NCBI RefSeq assembly: GCF_027595985.1 | Contig: NC_073303.1 | Span: 374,249,803-374,313,802, forward strand | DNA: 64,000 nucleotides | Direction of reading: 5' to 3' | From: Sorex araneus | Lineage: Eukaryota; Chordata; Mammalia; Eulipotyphla; Soricidae | Shown here: positions 22,616 to 33,502 of the stretch, one piece after another | Layout of the letters: each line of letters opens with the position of its first letter | Numbering within the stretch: position 1 is the first letter of the stretch | Program-made: the position numbers and the translations under genes | Notes under the pieces: generated by a model | What the model saw: only the letters and a program-made list of their open reading frames with translations | Database searches by the model: none | What the model was told of the DNA's origin: nothing

Positions 22616-24414
22616 ATTATATAAAATACATACTCCAATGCCAATTATTATGGCTAAGTAGTTATTCCTTGAATATATTGTTTGCTGGTGTTCTAGGTAA
22701 ATGTGTCTTTAAAAGAGAAACAAAGGAAAAGCTGGTGGCAAAGCTTATTAAAGGGGAATTATCTGACTTAACGTTATAGAAGAAATTACATCTGTCAAAT
22801 GAAAAAGCTATTGATTGAAAACTTATTTAAATCTGCGACTAAATCCGGACAAGAGAATATGAATCTCTACAATACAGCCTCTCATTTCTGAGGTTTCTGG
22901 TTCAATAAATCATCTGATATAAACTAAGAAAGTCAGAGAGAATTCTAACAGAAAATTTTAGGTAACTTGAAAAATATTTTGTTGGTAGCTTTGTTTTTGT
23001 GTGACTTGAGACTAGAAAGGCTCTTTTTATATGAGAGATTAAGGGAAGCTACTTTATCCATGACTACAAAGAATCTTTGAAACTCTACTTCTGAAATTGC
23101 AGCTGTTGTTTAGCGGATCCTAGATTATTTTGACAGGCACTCTAATAATCTTCATTAGCTAAGCTCTGGTATTTTACTTTCCCAGTATTAAAAAGTCTAT
23201 GTGCAAAATAGATAATTTTATATTTAATTTTTTACAAAATAAAAAAAACATATGTCCATAAAAAACCAAATAGCAATTTATCATCTGTAAACATATATCA
23301 AATGAAAATCTTATTTTTGATAGTAAGTCACAGATACAAAATTATGTCAATTATGTTCAAATAAATTGTGGTTTCTGAGAATAGGTTTTCTTCTCAACTA
23401 ATAATGAAAATGAAAATTTAAGAATTAATAAATGAATTATAATTCTTTGCCTTATCAACATTTTACTAAGTTCTGAAAAACCTATCCAAATAATAGTATT
23501 CTGAACATCTTATTAAGCTAAAGGTAGCTTTTCAGACTTTAATGCACCCCTGTCCAAAGTAAGTTTTACTGCTAGATTTACATAGCAACGCCAAAATGTA
23601 ATTTTCTACCTTGCCCAATCCCCAAAAAAGCAGACTGGAAAGTTATCCTGGCTAAGTGACTTTACCCTCCCATCTACTCCACACTCTAGAGCAATGAATC
23701 TGCAGAATTGTAAAACTGCTGGTTTACTAAAAACTCGGGGTCCGTGGAATTTTGCCAAGAGTAAAGTAAACTGATGATTTTTATCTATGATACAAGCTGA
23801 CTATCTTTGTGAAGTCTGGGAGAATCTTCTCACCTCATAATTGTTACTTACATTCTAAATTGGATTACAGAATTTCTTTGCTAATTTAGGTGAGGTTCCA
23901 TGGGAAACCATACGTGCATGTGATGAGTGTGACTCTGACAATTCAGAAATACCAAAAATGACTGAATACATCTCGTTTGCTTGACTTTTTTCTAACTGGA
24001 ACTTGCACCTGTTCCTAGTGAACTCATGACATTTGTAATGCCACTGTAAGTCATACCATATACTTGTCTTCTTGCCCTAAGTACATCGGGAAGTTGATAA
24101 AGAAAGAAAGCACATCTCACTTCCTTCAAATTCTATGATATGGAGAATTTGTTTATTTTTAATTGAGTAGGGACAAATTCTACAGCACCGGACAAACCTA
24201 AGAGTAGAAATATGGTCCAAGAACTACTGTCTCATGAATGAACACATAAGGGATATGTAAAACAAGAATGACGTGAGTTTATCTCTGCTATGGCACAGAC
24301 TGAAAACATATAGGGAAAGAGATTTAAGAAATGTATCTCCATGCGGCATAGAATACTAAGTAGCATATAGATAATATGTATAACGCTATATATGTTAAAT
24401 ACAGGACTCCGTGC
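22616..24414. other. Unique AT-rich DNA
   Basis: Nothing recognised in 1.8 kb. Confidence 0.55.
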
Positions 24415-24575
24415 CAGGCTGTTTTCACTTGGGGTGAACCGGAGGGGTCGGATGTGAGCCCTGCCCACCCCAAGGGACCCAGCCCTGGCACCCTACCTCC
24501 ACTACTCAGCAGCCGCCAAGCTCCAGGCCACTTTCCAGACACATTATAAGACACTTCCTACCCATTTTCCATAAT
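24415..24575 (-). repeat. Partial copy of the 407-bp-period repeat
   Basis: The complement aligns with 6376-6600, sharing 'atggaaaatgggtagg', 'ggaaag(t/c)ggcctg' and 'aacagcctggc'. Confidence 0.7.
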
Positions 24576-24626
24576 TACACACCATGTTTGATGGAGTTCA
24601 GACAGTAGGCAACAAATCATAAAGAG

Positions 24627-24671
<45 letters not shown>
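24627..24671. repeat. (TA)n microsatellite
   Basis: About 21 uninterrupted TA units directly 5' of the next element. Confidence 0.97.
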
Positions 24672-24675
<4 letters not shown>

Positions 24676-24679
24676 TACC

Positions 24680-24945
24680 TCTCGGAAAGTCCAGCAAGGT
24701 ACCAAGAGTACCAAGAGTATCCTGCCCCCACGGGCAGAGCCTGGCAAGCTACCTGTGGCATATTCAATATACCCAAACCAGTAGTGACAGTTCTCATTCC
24801 CCTGACCCTGAAAGAGCCTCCAATCATTGGGAAAGACGAGTAAGGAGAGGTTGCTAAAATCTCAGGGCTGGGAGGAATAGAGATATTACTGGTGCCTGCT
24901 CAAGTAAATTGACGAACAACGGGATGAGAGTGATACAGTGATGGT
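24680..24945 (+). mobile_element. SINE-B long variant, head missing
   Basis: Begins at 'ctctcggaaagtcc' and includes the extra internal block (about 24797-24870: 'cattcccctgaccctgaa', 'aaatctcagggctggg'). It ends in 'gagtgatacagtgatgg'. Confidence 0.85.
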
Positions 24946-24998
24946 AAATATGTACAGTACTATGGTGTATATGTAATTATGATATAAATGAACTAATC

Positions 24999-25124
24999 AT
25001 ATTTGAGTGGACACCAGTAACGTCTCTCATTGTGAGACTTATTGTTACTGTGTTTGGCATATCCAATACGCCACGGGTAGCTTGCCAGGCTCTGCCATGT
25101 GGGCGCAATACTCTTGGTAGCCTG
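24999..25124 (-). mobile_element. SINE-B truncated at both ends
   Basis: Lacks the tRNA head and the final tail region, yet is flanked by 'gaactaatc' at 24990-24998 and 25125-25133. Confidence 0.75.
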
Positions 25125-25195
25125 GAACTAATCCTATAAAATTTAGAATTTGATACCAAATATTAGAAAAAAGAAACAGTGCCAAAATTATAAGT

Positions 25196-25310
25196 GGAGC
25201 TGGAGCTGTGCCTGGCAGAGTATATGCCTTGCATGTACACCGCCGTGAACTACCTGTGAAGAAGCTACCTGTGACAGGAAGCTACCTGTGACAGAGGCAA
25301 AAAGCAAAAA
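25196..25310 (+). mobile_element. SINE-A remnant with local tandem repeat
   Basis: Head and 'gccttgcatgtacaccgcc' are visible. The body is replaced by about three copies of 'gaagctacctgtga', and the tail 'aaaaagcaaaaa' is present. Confidence 0.5.
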
Positions 25311-27565
25311 GGTTTGGTTACTTGGATATTTAGTCACTTAAGAGGAGAAGATATATGCTTTCTTTTCCCACCATTCCTTAAAAAAAAATTATCTTAATGC
25401 TAATTTTGTGCTTCTCCTGAAAAAAAAAAGGTTGTTTTTTTTTTAATAATTGAATGCTACAATTCAAGCAGAGTCCATTTGCTTCACTTACAAAACATCT
25501 AGTTTCTTGGAAAAATAATAGCACTTGACAGTTTCTGGGGTGAAAATAGTATCTTGCGTTTTATTCCCCCAAGACACGTGCTGCGTGATTTATCACAGTT
25601 CAAAGACTGTGGCTGCACTCTCTTATGATGAATGCAAGAGTCTTAGCTACAGTGCGGTCCCCCGTGTGTGTAATGCATTTGGCCTGAAAAACCACATATT
25701 TATTCAGATCCTTGTTTTAGTGTTAATCCCCCGTCTGACAGCATCTCACATCTCTTGGTTAAACATTTCTCTACAAATGTCACCTCATACTAATTAAAGT
25801 GAAATATTTCAGCTACTGTTTATTTATTAATTCAACCAAGACTTCCCGTAAATAAAAAAGGATCCAAGAGGGGGAAGGCATATATTTGACTTGCAAATTA
25901 CATCTGTAGAGTGTCAACTTTGTCCATGAAAACTAATGGTTTGTAACACAGCTAGTTATTTCCTCTTAGCTTGCATCATGTATTACGACCCAATTATAAA
26001 CAAAGAGTAACTTCAATGTAATTACAAATAAAATACAGAAACAAAATAAAAACTTCCATTTGGAGTAAAGAAAAATTTCACTCAGACTGCGTCTATGAAA
26101 TGCAACAAATTTCTAATGAAGTGATTGCTTTCATGTGAAGGAGATATAAAGACTTCTCACTGAGAAAATTGGAGCTGGAAGGATGGCTGTACCCCATTTA
26201 ATAACTTTAAAATTCCCAGAGTCCCTTGTTAAAATAAAGGGCCGTGACTGGCAGCTCTGGACGTATACTCCCATTCTCTGCTGCAATAATAACTTTTGGA
26301 CTAATATTCTCCTTTCCCATGGTAAACAACATACTAATGTTGTTCGGCATTATAGACAATTACGTTCTGTCTTATTTAATATTTTGCTCAATGTCTGTGA
26401 TAAGGAAAAGAACATTAATGAAGAGAGGCCCTCCAAAGCCAGCTTAGACACGGTCTCTGTTCCTGTTTGGAAAGATTCCATTTCTCAGCTGACTCCACTG
26501 CTGCTGAATTTGGCAGTTATATTTACTGATAAGAACCTTTCCTCCACTGTCGTAGGATTCCTTTCCCACAGCAGACAACACAATGATAGGGACAAAAGGC
26601 AAATAAATATAGGCAGGGCGAGATTAGAAATAGAGCCCTAAAGAATGGGACCCATGGCTATGCAATGTCACGAGGTTGGCCAAGGCGGTGCCTAATAATA
26701 ATCTAGATAACCTTTGCTTTGTGGGATGCAGATACCAGAAAAGAATCATCTCAGCATCCTCCCTCTGGCTGGAATGTTCTTGGAACATAATAAAGAAACG
26801 CTCTCCCACACCTGCTTTGTATGAAAAGGGAAAAGCTTCCGCAGTTCTCTGGACGCCCTTAGGAGACCAAGCCTGGGAGCTTCCCTGCATGCCTTTCCCT
26901 TCCTTTCCTTTGAACTTGCCCTCTTGATTGCTGCCCCCTTGCTGTCCATCTTGACCGCTGAGCACCGGAAGCTGAGTGCCTGCGCCTGAAAGTGAGGTTG
27001 CTTACAAACTATTCCATTCCTTTGTTCTGCTTTGGCAGGAGCACTCTGTAGTGGCTTGTGGGGGGAGGTGTCTCCTACTCAGGAAGGTGGCCCCTCCCCA
27101 CCACCCGGTGTGACTCACCGGAAGGCCAGGGACACGGCTTTGATGGACACTGCAGGCTTAGGGATCATACAATAACTCAACACCAGTCCCTCCAACAGGG
27201 CCAGCTTCCCTCCGCCAGTGGCCCCAGATTCCCTCCCCACCCCAGGCCCCCTCCCCCCGCCTGTGAGCGTGACAGACACAGTACCAAGTCTTGGTGGCTG
27301 CCGCTTAGGTCTCCTGTTTTCAGTCCTGTTGAGTCTGTATTTTGGGGTACACGGCTGCACCCCTCACCCATATCACTGGCGTAATGTAATCCCTGATCCT
27401 CTTCACCCATCACTTCCTGCTCTATTCTTCCTCCCTTGACTGCTTTCCTTCTCTGTCTGTCTCCTCTCCAAACACTGGGGTCAGCGGGATCTGAACATCC
27501 CCCTTTAACTACATTTCCTCTCTAGAGTCCGTAGAGTCTAGAGCCCACAGATACGTGAGATCATC
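25311..27565. other. Unique DNA; GC rises at 26.6-27.5 kb
   Basis: A 152-codon plus-strand frame (26183-26641) and several overlapping frames at 27.06-27.44 kb have no recognisable domains. No splice-linked exon structure is evident. Confidence 0.45.
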
Positions 27566-27567
27566 CT

Positions 27568-27765
27568 GTGTCCGTCTTTCTCTTCTGTCCTACTTCACTC
27601 GCCATGCTCTCTTCCAGTCCCAACCATGTCGCAGCAAATCACATCGTTTCAGGATCCGTTGCAGCTCATAGTATTCCATTGTGTGTGTATATACCACATC
27701 TCCATAATCCATTCATCCGTCATTGGACACCTAGATTGATTCCATTTTTATCCACCCCTTGCAAC
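27568..27765 (-). mobile_element. Old L1 ORF2 C-terminal fragment
   Basis: The stretch 'tattccattgtgtgtgtata' followed by 'taccacatctccataatcca' and 'ttcatccgtcattggacacc' is the complement of the conserved 3' end of mammalian L1 ORF2. It is more diverged than other L1 copies in the window. Confidence 0.8.
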
Positions 27766-28254
27766 TCTCAGAATACTCCGTCCTACAGAGGAACAGGTTG
27801 AGGTGAAGTTCATCTCTCCTTTTTCATGCCCAGAGAAGAGTGAATCTTTAGGGGAAATGAATCTTCACCTCTTCCCTAGACTGGACTTACGGAAGCAAAC
27901 TTACAAACCTCTGGGAGAGGCAAATAGAACCCAGGGCAGTTAGAGTCTTTACTTTCACCTTCTGATATGACTGAGGACACTTGTTGGTGGCTATGCTACC
28001 ACCACTGCTGACCCTGAAGCAAGTATTAGGGGAGTGTGAAAGTTCAATAGTGGCCCCCTGGCGAGTCTGATCCCATGGCCCCGTCTTAGTATTATTCTGA
28101 TTTTTAAGATCATGGACGCTAAAGTCAAGTTAGGAAAGGTGCATTTGAAGAGCCAGTTGGCAAATGCTGCGGGAGAATCAGCAGCCAGATTATCTGGTCA
28201 TCCGTGTTGACTAAACCTGATACGCAAAAAAAAGAATCATGAAGAATTTATCTG
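27766..28254. other. Unique DNA
   Basis: Nothing recognised. Confidence 0.5.
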
Positions 28255-28485
28255 GTTCCTGCAGGGTGTGTCTTATGAGTGTGACCCCTGGGTCACCAGA
28301 GATTGGGGGAAGCAGGCAGAGGATTTCTGTTCCCGGGTCCCGTTGAGCCTAGAGTCCAAGGTCACAGAGTTCTGCATTACCTGGTTCTATGGGATTTCAC
28401 TCATGCGTGAGGCTTGGCCTGAGCTTCCGGAAAGTGGCCTGGAGTGTGGTGGCCTTTGGGTCATGGCTGACCATGTCGACACTTT
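28255..28485 (+). repeat. Partial copy of the 407-bp-period repeat
   Basis: Aligns with about 6712-6900, sharing 'gggggaagcaggcagagg' and 'cactcatgcgtgaggc', then diverges into the next unit start. Confidence 0.7.
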
Positions 28486-29367
28486 TGATTACTTCAATTT
28501 TTATTGATATTTTTAAATTGTCTCAACACTGTTTAGAATTGTCTCATGAACAAAGTTCATATTCAAGGTTATGGGTATTAGCCTAATTATAAAATCTTTC
28601 TTTTTCTATATTTTAACTAAATGTAATGTTCTAATATAAATCACAATTACTTCTATTCCTCTATAATAATTACATTGGTTATAATATGTCCCTGACAATT
28701 GTGCTATGTCTTAATTGACTTGAGCCCCAAATTATAAAATCATGTTCTTTGAATTTTACTCTAAGATGAATTTTTAGCTTGATAACTGAGAATTGATTGA
28801 GAAATTGAAAATGCTTTCACTTCTCTGTATACTTACATATTTAGAAGGGTTGCCTTTGTGTGTTGCCCATCATAAGGCCCCTTCAATTCAAAGAAGTTAT
28901 TTTCATAAATTGGTAACTCAAAAAAAAAGAAAAATAGTCAATGGTTAGTCTTGTCAATTTGTGAATTGTGTTTTACTGTTTCTATCATTTTAGCCATATT
29001 TTATGAAAAAAACAAAGAGTGACTCAAAATATTCAGGTTTATATAAAACAAGTTAAGTGTTTTCTTAATTTCAACAGCATTTGTGAAATGGCTCCTTTCC
29101 AATTGCTTGAATGGGAATCCATTTCATGGAAGGTAAACAGCAATCTTCCTGCGGTGAATCATTTGGTGCATTTAACATTTTCATTTCATCTAATTGAGCC
29201 AACATCTGCTCTTCTAAAGATCCAGGTGTATAATAACTCACTTGATATCCACTTTTTCTTTTACTATAGCAGCACTCTTTAATGAGGTCAACAAATTCAA
29301 ATGTCAAATTCCAGATGAAATTGCAAATTGGGACATTGTCTCATCAATGGTTGAAATTTTGTTCTTT
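28486..29367. other. Unique AT-rich DNA
   Basis: Nothing recognised. Confidence 0.55.
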
Positions 29368-29379
29368 AAGGAAAGTGGA

Positions 29380-29883
29380 AAGTACTGGCAGAGGAACACA
29401 GGTGTGCAGGACCCGGGACTGAGACCTCCAAGCCTGCTCAGGTCAGGACTGGGTCTCTTCTGCCCAGATTTCCTATTTTCCAGTACCTAGGAGGTCACAC
29501 CCAGGGACTGTACCCTCCACCCACCACCCACCCCCCGGCGCCATGTAATCCCATCAACGGCCAACATCCAGAGACTTAAAACCAAGCTCCCTGAAGTGCA
29601 AGGCCACTTTTCGGCTGTGCAATATTTTATAGCCTACTTCTCCCTCTGAGAGAAACTGGCAAGCTACTGAGAGTTTCCTGCCCACATGGGAGAGCCTCGC
29701 AAACTCCCCATGGTGTATTCATATGCCAAAACCAGTAACAAGCTGGGTCTCATTCCCCTGACCCTGAAGGAGCCTCCAATGCGGCATCATTGGGAAGGAT
29801 GAGTAGAGAGAGGTTTCTAAAATCTCAGGGCTAGGATGAATGGAGACATTACTGAGACTGCTTGAGAAATTCGATGATCAATG

Positions 29884-29933
<50 letters not shown>
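29380..29933 (+). mobile_element. About 550-bp composite ending in SINE-B long variant and (GAT)n
   Basis: Flanked by exact 'aaggaaagtgga' (29368-29379 and 29934-29945). The 5' 250 bp is GC-rich and not seen elsewhere in the window. From about 29648 it becomes SINE-B long ('aaactggcaagctactgag'), and it ends in about 16 GAT units (29886-29933). It may represent a longer ancestor of SINE-B or a chimera. Confidence 0.82.
29886..29933. repeat. (GAT)n tail microsatellite
   Basis: Lies inside the target duplication of the preceding composite, so it is that element's tail. Confidence 0.95.
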
Positions 29934-29935
<2 letters not shown>

Positions 29936-29964
29936 GGAAAGTGGAGGAACATATCATTATTTTT

Positions 29965-30145
29965 CATTTGTTTTGGGAGCATAGAGGCACACTTGACTCT
30001 GTGCAAGACTTACTCATGATTCTGTGCTCAGACATTACTTCAGGCGGGGTTTGAGAAACTATATAAGGTTTTTGAGGATCAAATCTGGGCCAGAACGTGC
30101 CCTGTGCAGTCAGATATCTCTTTGCAACTGCTCCAATTCTACATG
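29965..30145 (-). mobile_element. Old SINE-A
   Basis: The complement of body and head is visible ('gctcagacattacttcaggc', 'ggatcaaatctgggcc', 'caactgctcca'), diverged. Confidence 0.65.
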
Positions 30146-31129
30146 GAAAGAAACAGAACACTACTCATTTACAGAGGCTAAATAATTGATAGCAGAATAC
30201 TTTAAAGATTCTATCCTAATGAATATATTTCTTTGTTTAATTACAGATTAAATACATTTCTGGAAATAATTATCATGATGAAGTATACTGTCTGATACTA
30301 TTTCATTGACAATGATCAAAGCTATGTTGTATATTTCTCTGTGACTTCTTATATGCAATCAATGACTATACTTTATTCTTAAATCATAATCCACATCCCC
30401 ACCTGATTGCTTATGAACTGTTTGGTTTCAATTCTCATTTTTCACTCTGCACCCAAAGTGCCTAGTACTGTGATATGTAAACATTAAGCTTATCTAGTCT
30501 CAACTCCTCTGCTAAGAGTTTTTCTAAGAATGATCCTTTCTTTCAATTCTCTTTCTAAAACTTTCTTCTCTACCCTATGATTCCATTGAATCTTTGAAGC
30601 ACTTGTTATGAGGTGGCATTTGTCTTAATTTCTTGCTCTATTTCTCTGACACTTACCAATAGAATCTAACTACTAAAATGACTGAACTGCCTTAGTTGTA
30701 GCCATATTTCAAAATAATGAATAATATTTTAAACATGCTTTGCATATATGTGGGCAGAGACCAATCCATGACCAACTCACAGGTCAACGGAAAGAAACTT
30801 ACATTGACAAGAAGGAAACAATGCAGTTTACAGTAAAAAATGCAAGACATGATCTTTCTCAAGCAATGTTTTGTGGCCACATTTGTCCTGTCATTCTATT
30901 GTCAGTTAAAAAAGATCCTTTTCTAGCCACCATATTTAAATTCATTTTTAGTATTCTTGATGATGGCTTACAACTTGTTTCCTGCATATATTCAATTTAC
31001 GGAATGAATCATACTGCTTGCTTAGTTGTCTTTGTTTTTTACAGTCTAAAAATAGGGATCCTTTTATACAATCAGATGCTCTACACAAAGTCCATGCCAA
31101 TGTAAGTCGTTGAAAATGTCCAATAAATG
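30146..31129. other. Unique AT-rich DNA
   Basis: A 121-codon plus frame (30740-31105) has no domain I recognise. Confidence 0.5.
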
Positions 31130-31308
31130 GGGCTGGAGCGATAGCACAGCAGGTAGAGCATTTGCCTTGCACTCGGCTGGCCTGGATTCCCAGCATCCCA
31201 TATGGTCCCCTGGGCACCGCCAGGGGTAATTTATGAGTGCATGAGCCAGGAGTCACCCCTGTGCATCGCTGGGTGTGACCAAATAAAAAAGCAAAAGAAA
31301 AAAAATCC
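31130..31308 (+). mobile_element. SINE-A
   Basis: Complete copy with a 6-bp loss just upstream of the B box. Possible flanking repeat 'ccaataaat' / 'cccataaat'. Confidence 0.9.
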
Positions 31309-32244
31309 CATAAATTAAAAGTGAATTTTACATACTATGGGTACATTTGAAATAATTATGTAATAAACATATTCACAATTCTAAAAATTACAAAGAAAAA
31401 AAGCAAAATTTGAAAGATGATTTTCAGTTCCTAGCTTGGGAAACGCTGGTTAATGGATGTGGGTAGTAAATGGGAGGTGGCAAAGGATGATCAGGTAGAA
31501 ATAGAAGGTGTAAGTGAAGGGCATGAAGACATATTTTCAAAAGATTCTACGATATAACCTGTTGAAGTTCTTCCTGCCACATCCCTTGACCTTTAGAGGT
31601 CCCTGGACCTGGTGGAATATCCGGCTTGAGTTGTCTGGGCAACTGGCCATTGCTGGGGAAACCAGAGGTTTTTAGAGAATAACGTAGATCGATTAGCCTT
31701 GTTATTGCCAAGGCAGATGGGCTGAGCCATGGGAAGCAGACACCTTTGGGTGTCAGCAATACTGCCACCTTGCCTCTGCCTTGGAGCACCGAGGACAGTG
31801 CTCCAGAAGCTTCTTCCTGGCCATAGCCACCCCCTCCTCCCTCCACCACCTGTTGTTTAGTGCATGTAGGCACATTCCCTCAGCCTCTGCTTAACCTACA
31901 CCTCTCCTAAAAGCCTTCCTCATATGACTGCGAGCCTATGACCCTCGTGGCTGGCTTTGTCTTGGCCATGCTGTGTGAGGAAACTTTCAGCATCCATTGT
32001 CCTAGGCACTGAGATAATTTCCGCATTCCTGGGTGCAAGTAGCTACCAGATGGCTACAATAACTCATATAACAAGATTCACCAGGTAGATTTAAAAATAC
32101 ACAAGTTTCAGGAAGGATTCTGAATTGCTTGAGTGTCAGAAAGAAGTGGCTGATATCATAGTAAATTACTGAGAGAGTATAAGGGGGGATACATTTGCAG
32201 AGAAGGAAATTATTATCATTTTTATTAAAAAAGTAAGTTTGATG
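31309..32244. other. Unique DNA
   Basis: Nothing recognised. Confidence 0.5.
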
Positions 32245-32247
32245 AGC

Positions 32248-32423
32248 TTCCATATGACGCCGTAATGCCACTTTTGGGAATGTATTCTGAGGGTGCAAAG
32301 AAAACACAGTAGAAATGATATCTGCACCTGTATGTTCATTGCAGCATTATTCAAAATAACCAGAATCTTGAAACAACCCAAGTGCCCAAGAACAGACAAT
32401 TGGTTCTCCAAAAAAGATGGAGG
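32248..32423 (+). mobile_element. L1 ORF2 C-terminal fragment
   Basis: Matches the region at 51208-51370 ('gcatt(a)ttcaaaataaccag', 'aagtgcccaagaacagacaa'). Confidence 0.8.
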
Positions 32424-32485
32424 AATCAAACCCGGGTCAGCCGTGTGCAAGGCAAACGCCTTACCCCGCTGTGCTATCTCTCCAG
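32424..32485 (-). mobile_element. SINE-B head fragment
   Basis: The complement of the head from 'aggaatcaaacccgggtcag' to 'gctatctctccag'. A SINE-B tail in the opposite orientation follows 100 bp later. Confidence 0.75.
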
Positions 32486-32585
32486 TTCTCTTGAAATCTT
32501 GCTTGTATAAATCTTCCCAACATGTGTTTAAGCAAATAAATAAATATTCTGAAATCAATTTGCAACTAACTCTTAGTAACACCCT

Positions 32586-32642
32586 AGGGAAATCGAGCAA
32601 ATCGATGAACAACAGGACGACAGTGCTACAGTGCTACAGAAT
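32586..32642 (+). mobile_element. SINE-B 3' end only
   Basis: 'gagcaaatcgatgaacaaca' plus a tail of TGCTACAG units. Confidence 0.8.
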
Positions 32643-32687
32643 ACAGTGAACAGACAGACAAAGGGATTGTTCTACTCCTTTGTGGTT

Positions 32688-32785
32688 GTTACTTTAATTT
32701 GGGGGGTGACTCCTAGATGTTCTCAGGAGATCAAACCCTGGCTACCTGCATGCAAATGTTTCCTTGGTCCTTTTGAGCTAATGGC
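32688..32785 (-). mobile_element. Old SINE-A remnant
   Basis: 'agatcaaaccctggctacct' and 'gcatgcaaatgtttcc' fit the complement of the head; the body is degraded. Confidence 0.5.
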
Positions 32786-32857
32786 TTCACCCTCGATGGT
32801 CTACTCTTAACAGGTTCTGACCAGTTAGCTAGCAAAGACGGAAAAGCAGGAAGAGTG

Positions 32858-33025
32858 ACTGGAGTGATAGTACAGTGGGCAGGGATCCTGCCTTGGGTGC
32901 AGCCAACCCGGGTTCAATCCCTGGCACCCTAGCTGTCTCCCCACACACACACCCTATCGGGAGTGATCCCTGAGCATACAGCCAGGATTAAGCCCTAAGC
33001 ATTGCTGGGTGTGTCACAATAATTC
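32858..33025 (+). mobile_element. SINE-A, diverged
   Basis: Clear head ('gactggagtgatagtacagt') and B box. The body holds an inserted CA run. Confidence 0.85.
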
Positions 33026-33087
33026 AGAGAATTATTCGTAAGTCATGGAGATGTTTAACTACAGTCCCAGCTAATAATCCTGCATTA

Positions 33088-33236
33088 TATTTTTTGTTTA
33101 TTTTGGAGCCACACCCGTCAGTGCCCAGGGGCTACTCCCAGCAGGGTGCTCAGGTAACCAAGTGGCATCCAGCTCTGAACCTGGGGCCCCTATAGGCAAA
33201 GCCTGCACTTCAGTCCTGTGAGACATCTCCAGCCCC
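33088..33236 (-). mobile_element. Old SINE-A
   Basis: T-rich start, 'ggagccacacccgtcagtgc', and the complement of the head ending 'catctccagccc'. Confidence 0.75.
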
Positions 33237-33256
33237 TGACATTGTATATTCAAAGG

Positions 33257-33502
33257 TGGTCTGGAGCGATAGCCCAGTGAGTAGTGCATTTTTCTTGCAC
33301 GTGGCTGACCCAGCTTCGATTCCTCCATCCCTCTTGGAGAGCCCGGCAAGCTACCGAGAGTATCCTGCCCGCACGGCAGAGCCTGGCAAGCTACCTGTGG
33401 CGTATTCCAAATGCCAAAAACAGTAACCACAAGTCTCACAATGGAAATGTTACTGGTGCCCACTCGAGAAAATTGATGAACAACGGGAGTACAACAGTGC
33501 TA
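33257..33502 (+). mobile_element. SINE-B
   Basis: Complete copy with both 'agcctggcaagctacc'-type repeats; short tail 'caacagtgctacc'. Confidence 0.9.

Noticed and set aside
22294..22644. Leucine/proline-rich 116-codon frame on the minus strand
   Set aside because: It reads through a purine triplet repeat; hydrophobicity comes from the repeat.
26183..26641. 152-codon plus-strand open frame
   Set aside because: No domain, no start context or splice signals, and unremarkable surroundings; likely chance.
29886..29933. (GAT)n as a possible CRISPR-like or coding poly-Asp tract
   Set aside because: It is the tail of a SINE-type element enclosed by its target duplication.
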